From an uncultured Bermanella sp. (lineage in GTDB: Bacteria; Pseudomonadota; Gammaproteobacteria; Pseudomonadales; Oceanobacteraceae): a DNA stretch of 7,262 nt. Location: the NCBI GenBank assembly GCA_913054445.1, contig CAJXIK010000097.1:1-7262 (forward strand), read 5' to 3'. Of this stretch, positions 6,907 through 7,262 are shown piece after piece; the stretch's first letter is position 1, and each line of letters opens with the position of its first letter. Under the pieces are notes generated by a model. That model did no database searches, was not told where the DNA came from, and saw nothing but the letters and a program-made list of their open reading frames with translations. The position numbers were made by a program, and so were the translations under genes.

Positions 6907-7134
6907 TTATATAGAAATCCGCACCACAGATTCAAACTTATTATGTTGACCGACATGAATCAAAAATCGGCCATGGATGCCGTCATGGCCAATGAATGAC
7001 CACAAGATGCGCACCGGAAAGCGGATGCGCCGCCCATCTGTGGCTTGCGCATACACTTGCTCCACCCCCTGGTAGGCTCGTTGCAGCTCTTCCTGGGAGA
7101 TATGAATGTCCACCTCGATACTCGAACTCGTCAT
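6907..7134 (-). CDS. DUF2835 family small protein
   Basis: A 75-residue protein from the ATG at 7134. A longer frame could start from TTG at 7197, but the conserved region begins just after this ATG and the extra 21 residues (including 'SIERSACWQAD') look non-conserved. It matches the DUF2835 pattern: 'EVDIHISQEELQRAYQGVEQVYAQATDGRRIRFPV', then 'HDGIHGRFLIHVGQHNKFESV'. Members are usually 65-80 residues, small and all-beta-like, with no known function. The gene is 32 bp upstream of pyrD on the same strand, and DUF2835 genes are, from memory, often found near pyrD or rmf in gammaproteobacteria. A role linked to pyrimidine synthesis or the membrane has not been shown and is not claimed here. 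The ribosome site is weak (AAGCAG). Confidence 0.85.
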   Translation of the reverse strand: MTSSSIEVDIHISQEELQRAYQGVEQVYAQATDGRRIRFPVRILWSFIGHDGIHGRFLIHVGQHNKFESVVRISI

Positions 7135-7262
7135 GATATCTGCTTGCCAACAGGCCGACCGCTCAATGGACACTGTGTTGTAAATTCGTGAATTCAACGT
7201 TGAAGCGTATCACTTTATTCATCCGCCAGCTCAGAGATTTAGTGCTTCTATTTGAGGTTGCC
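7135..7262. promoter_or_regulatory. Upstream region of the DUF2835-pyrD unit
   Basis: This 128-bp stretch has no supported gene. A weak minus-strand promoter candidate is TTCAAC with a 16-bp spacer and TACAAC. A perfect 12-bp palindrome, TTCAACGTTGAA, at 7193-7204 overlaps that -35. Short open frames from the right edge on the minus strand end early (for example TAG at 7250-7248 and TGA at 7233-7231) and one of them could be the last few codons of a gene beyond the window, but too little is visible to name it. Confidence 0.3.

Noticed and set aside
7135..7197. N-terminal extension of the DUF2835 protein from a TTG start
   Set aside because: The added residues fall outside the conserved family region, and an ATG sits right before the conserved part.
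7231..7262. Possible C-terminus of a further minus-strand gene at the right edge
   Set aside because: At most nine codons would be visible, and two frames end here in stops, so neither the frame nor the identity can be supported.

Overview
The window reads as ordinary chromosome of a free-living, probably marine, gammaproteobacterium (Cellvibrionales, Oceanospirillales, Alteromonadales or Pseudomonadales-like). Three things point there: a ribosome modulation factor gene (rmf), a fused RlmK/RlmL 23S rRNA methyltransferase, and a membrane-type (class 2) dihydroorotate dehydrogenase next to a DUF2835 gene. In E. coli pyrD, rlmL and rmf also sit in one neighbourhood, with other genes between them; here they lie side by side. 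There are no transposases, tRNA or rRNA genes, CRISPR arrays or phage genes, and every long reading frame without a called product overlaps a recognisable gene in another frame.

Layout from left to right. A glutaredoxin-family (DUF836-type) gene on the minus strand is cut by the left edge (1-188). Just upstream of it on the same strand is a 408-codon gene for a DUF5610-type protein of unknown function (240-1466). A 72-bp divergent intergenic region (1467-1538) separates this from a tight plus-strand pair: lemA (1539-2111), coding for a membrane-anchored helical protein, and a gene for a GIDE-domain membrane protein that carries one canonical EF-hand loop (2121-3041). This pair converges on rlmL (3066-5261, minus). 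A 274-bp AT-rich divergent region (5262-5535) separates rlmL from rmf (5536-5730, plus), which ends in a clear intrinsic terminator (about 5781-5807). pyrD (5852-6874, minus, GTG start) follows, preceded on the same strand by a DUF2835 gene (6907-7134). The last 128 bp hold only upstream sequence and perhaps the tail of a further gene.

Functionally, the right half is core housekeeping: 23S rRNA modification (RlmKL), ribosome hibernation (RMF) and de novo pyrimidine synthesis (PyrD, probably co-transcribed with the DUF2835 gene). The left half is less understood. It has a LemA plus GIDE membrane pair whose biochemical role in bacteria is unknown, transcribed away from a DUF5610 protein and a small thiol-redox protein. 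I see no clear evidence for a wholly undescribed system. The most distinctive items are the EF-hand loop in the GIDE protein, the LemA-GIDE / DUF5610 divergent arrangement, and a palindrome in the upstream region of rmf.
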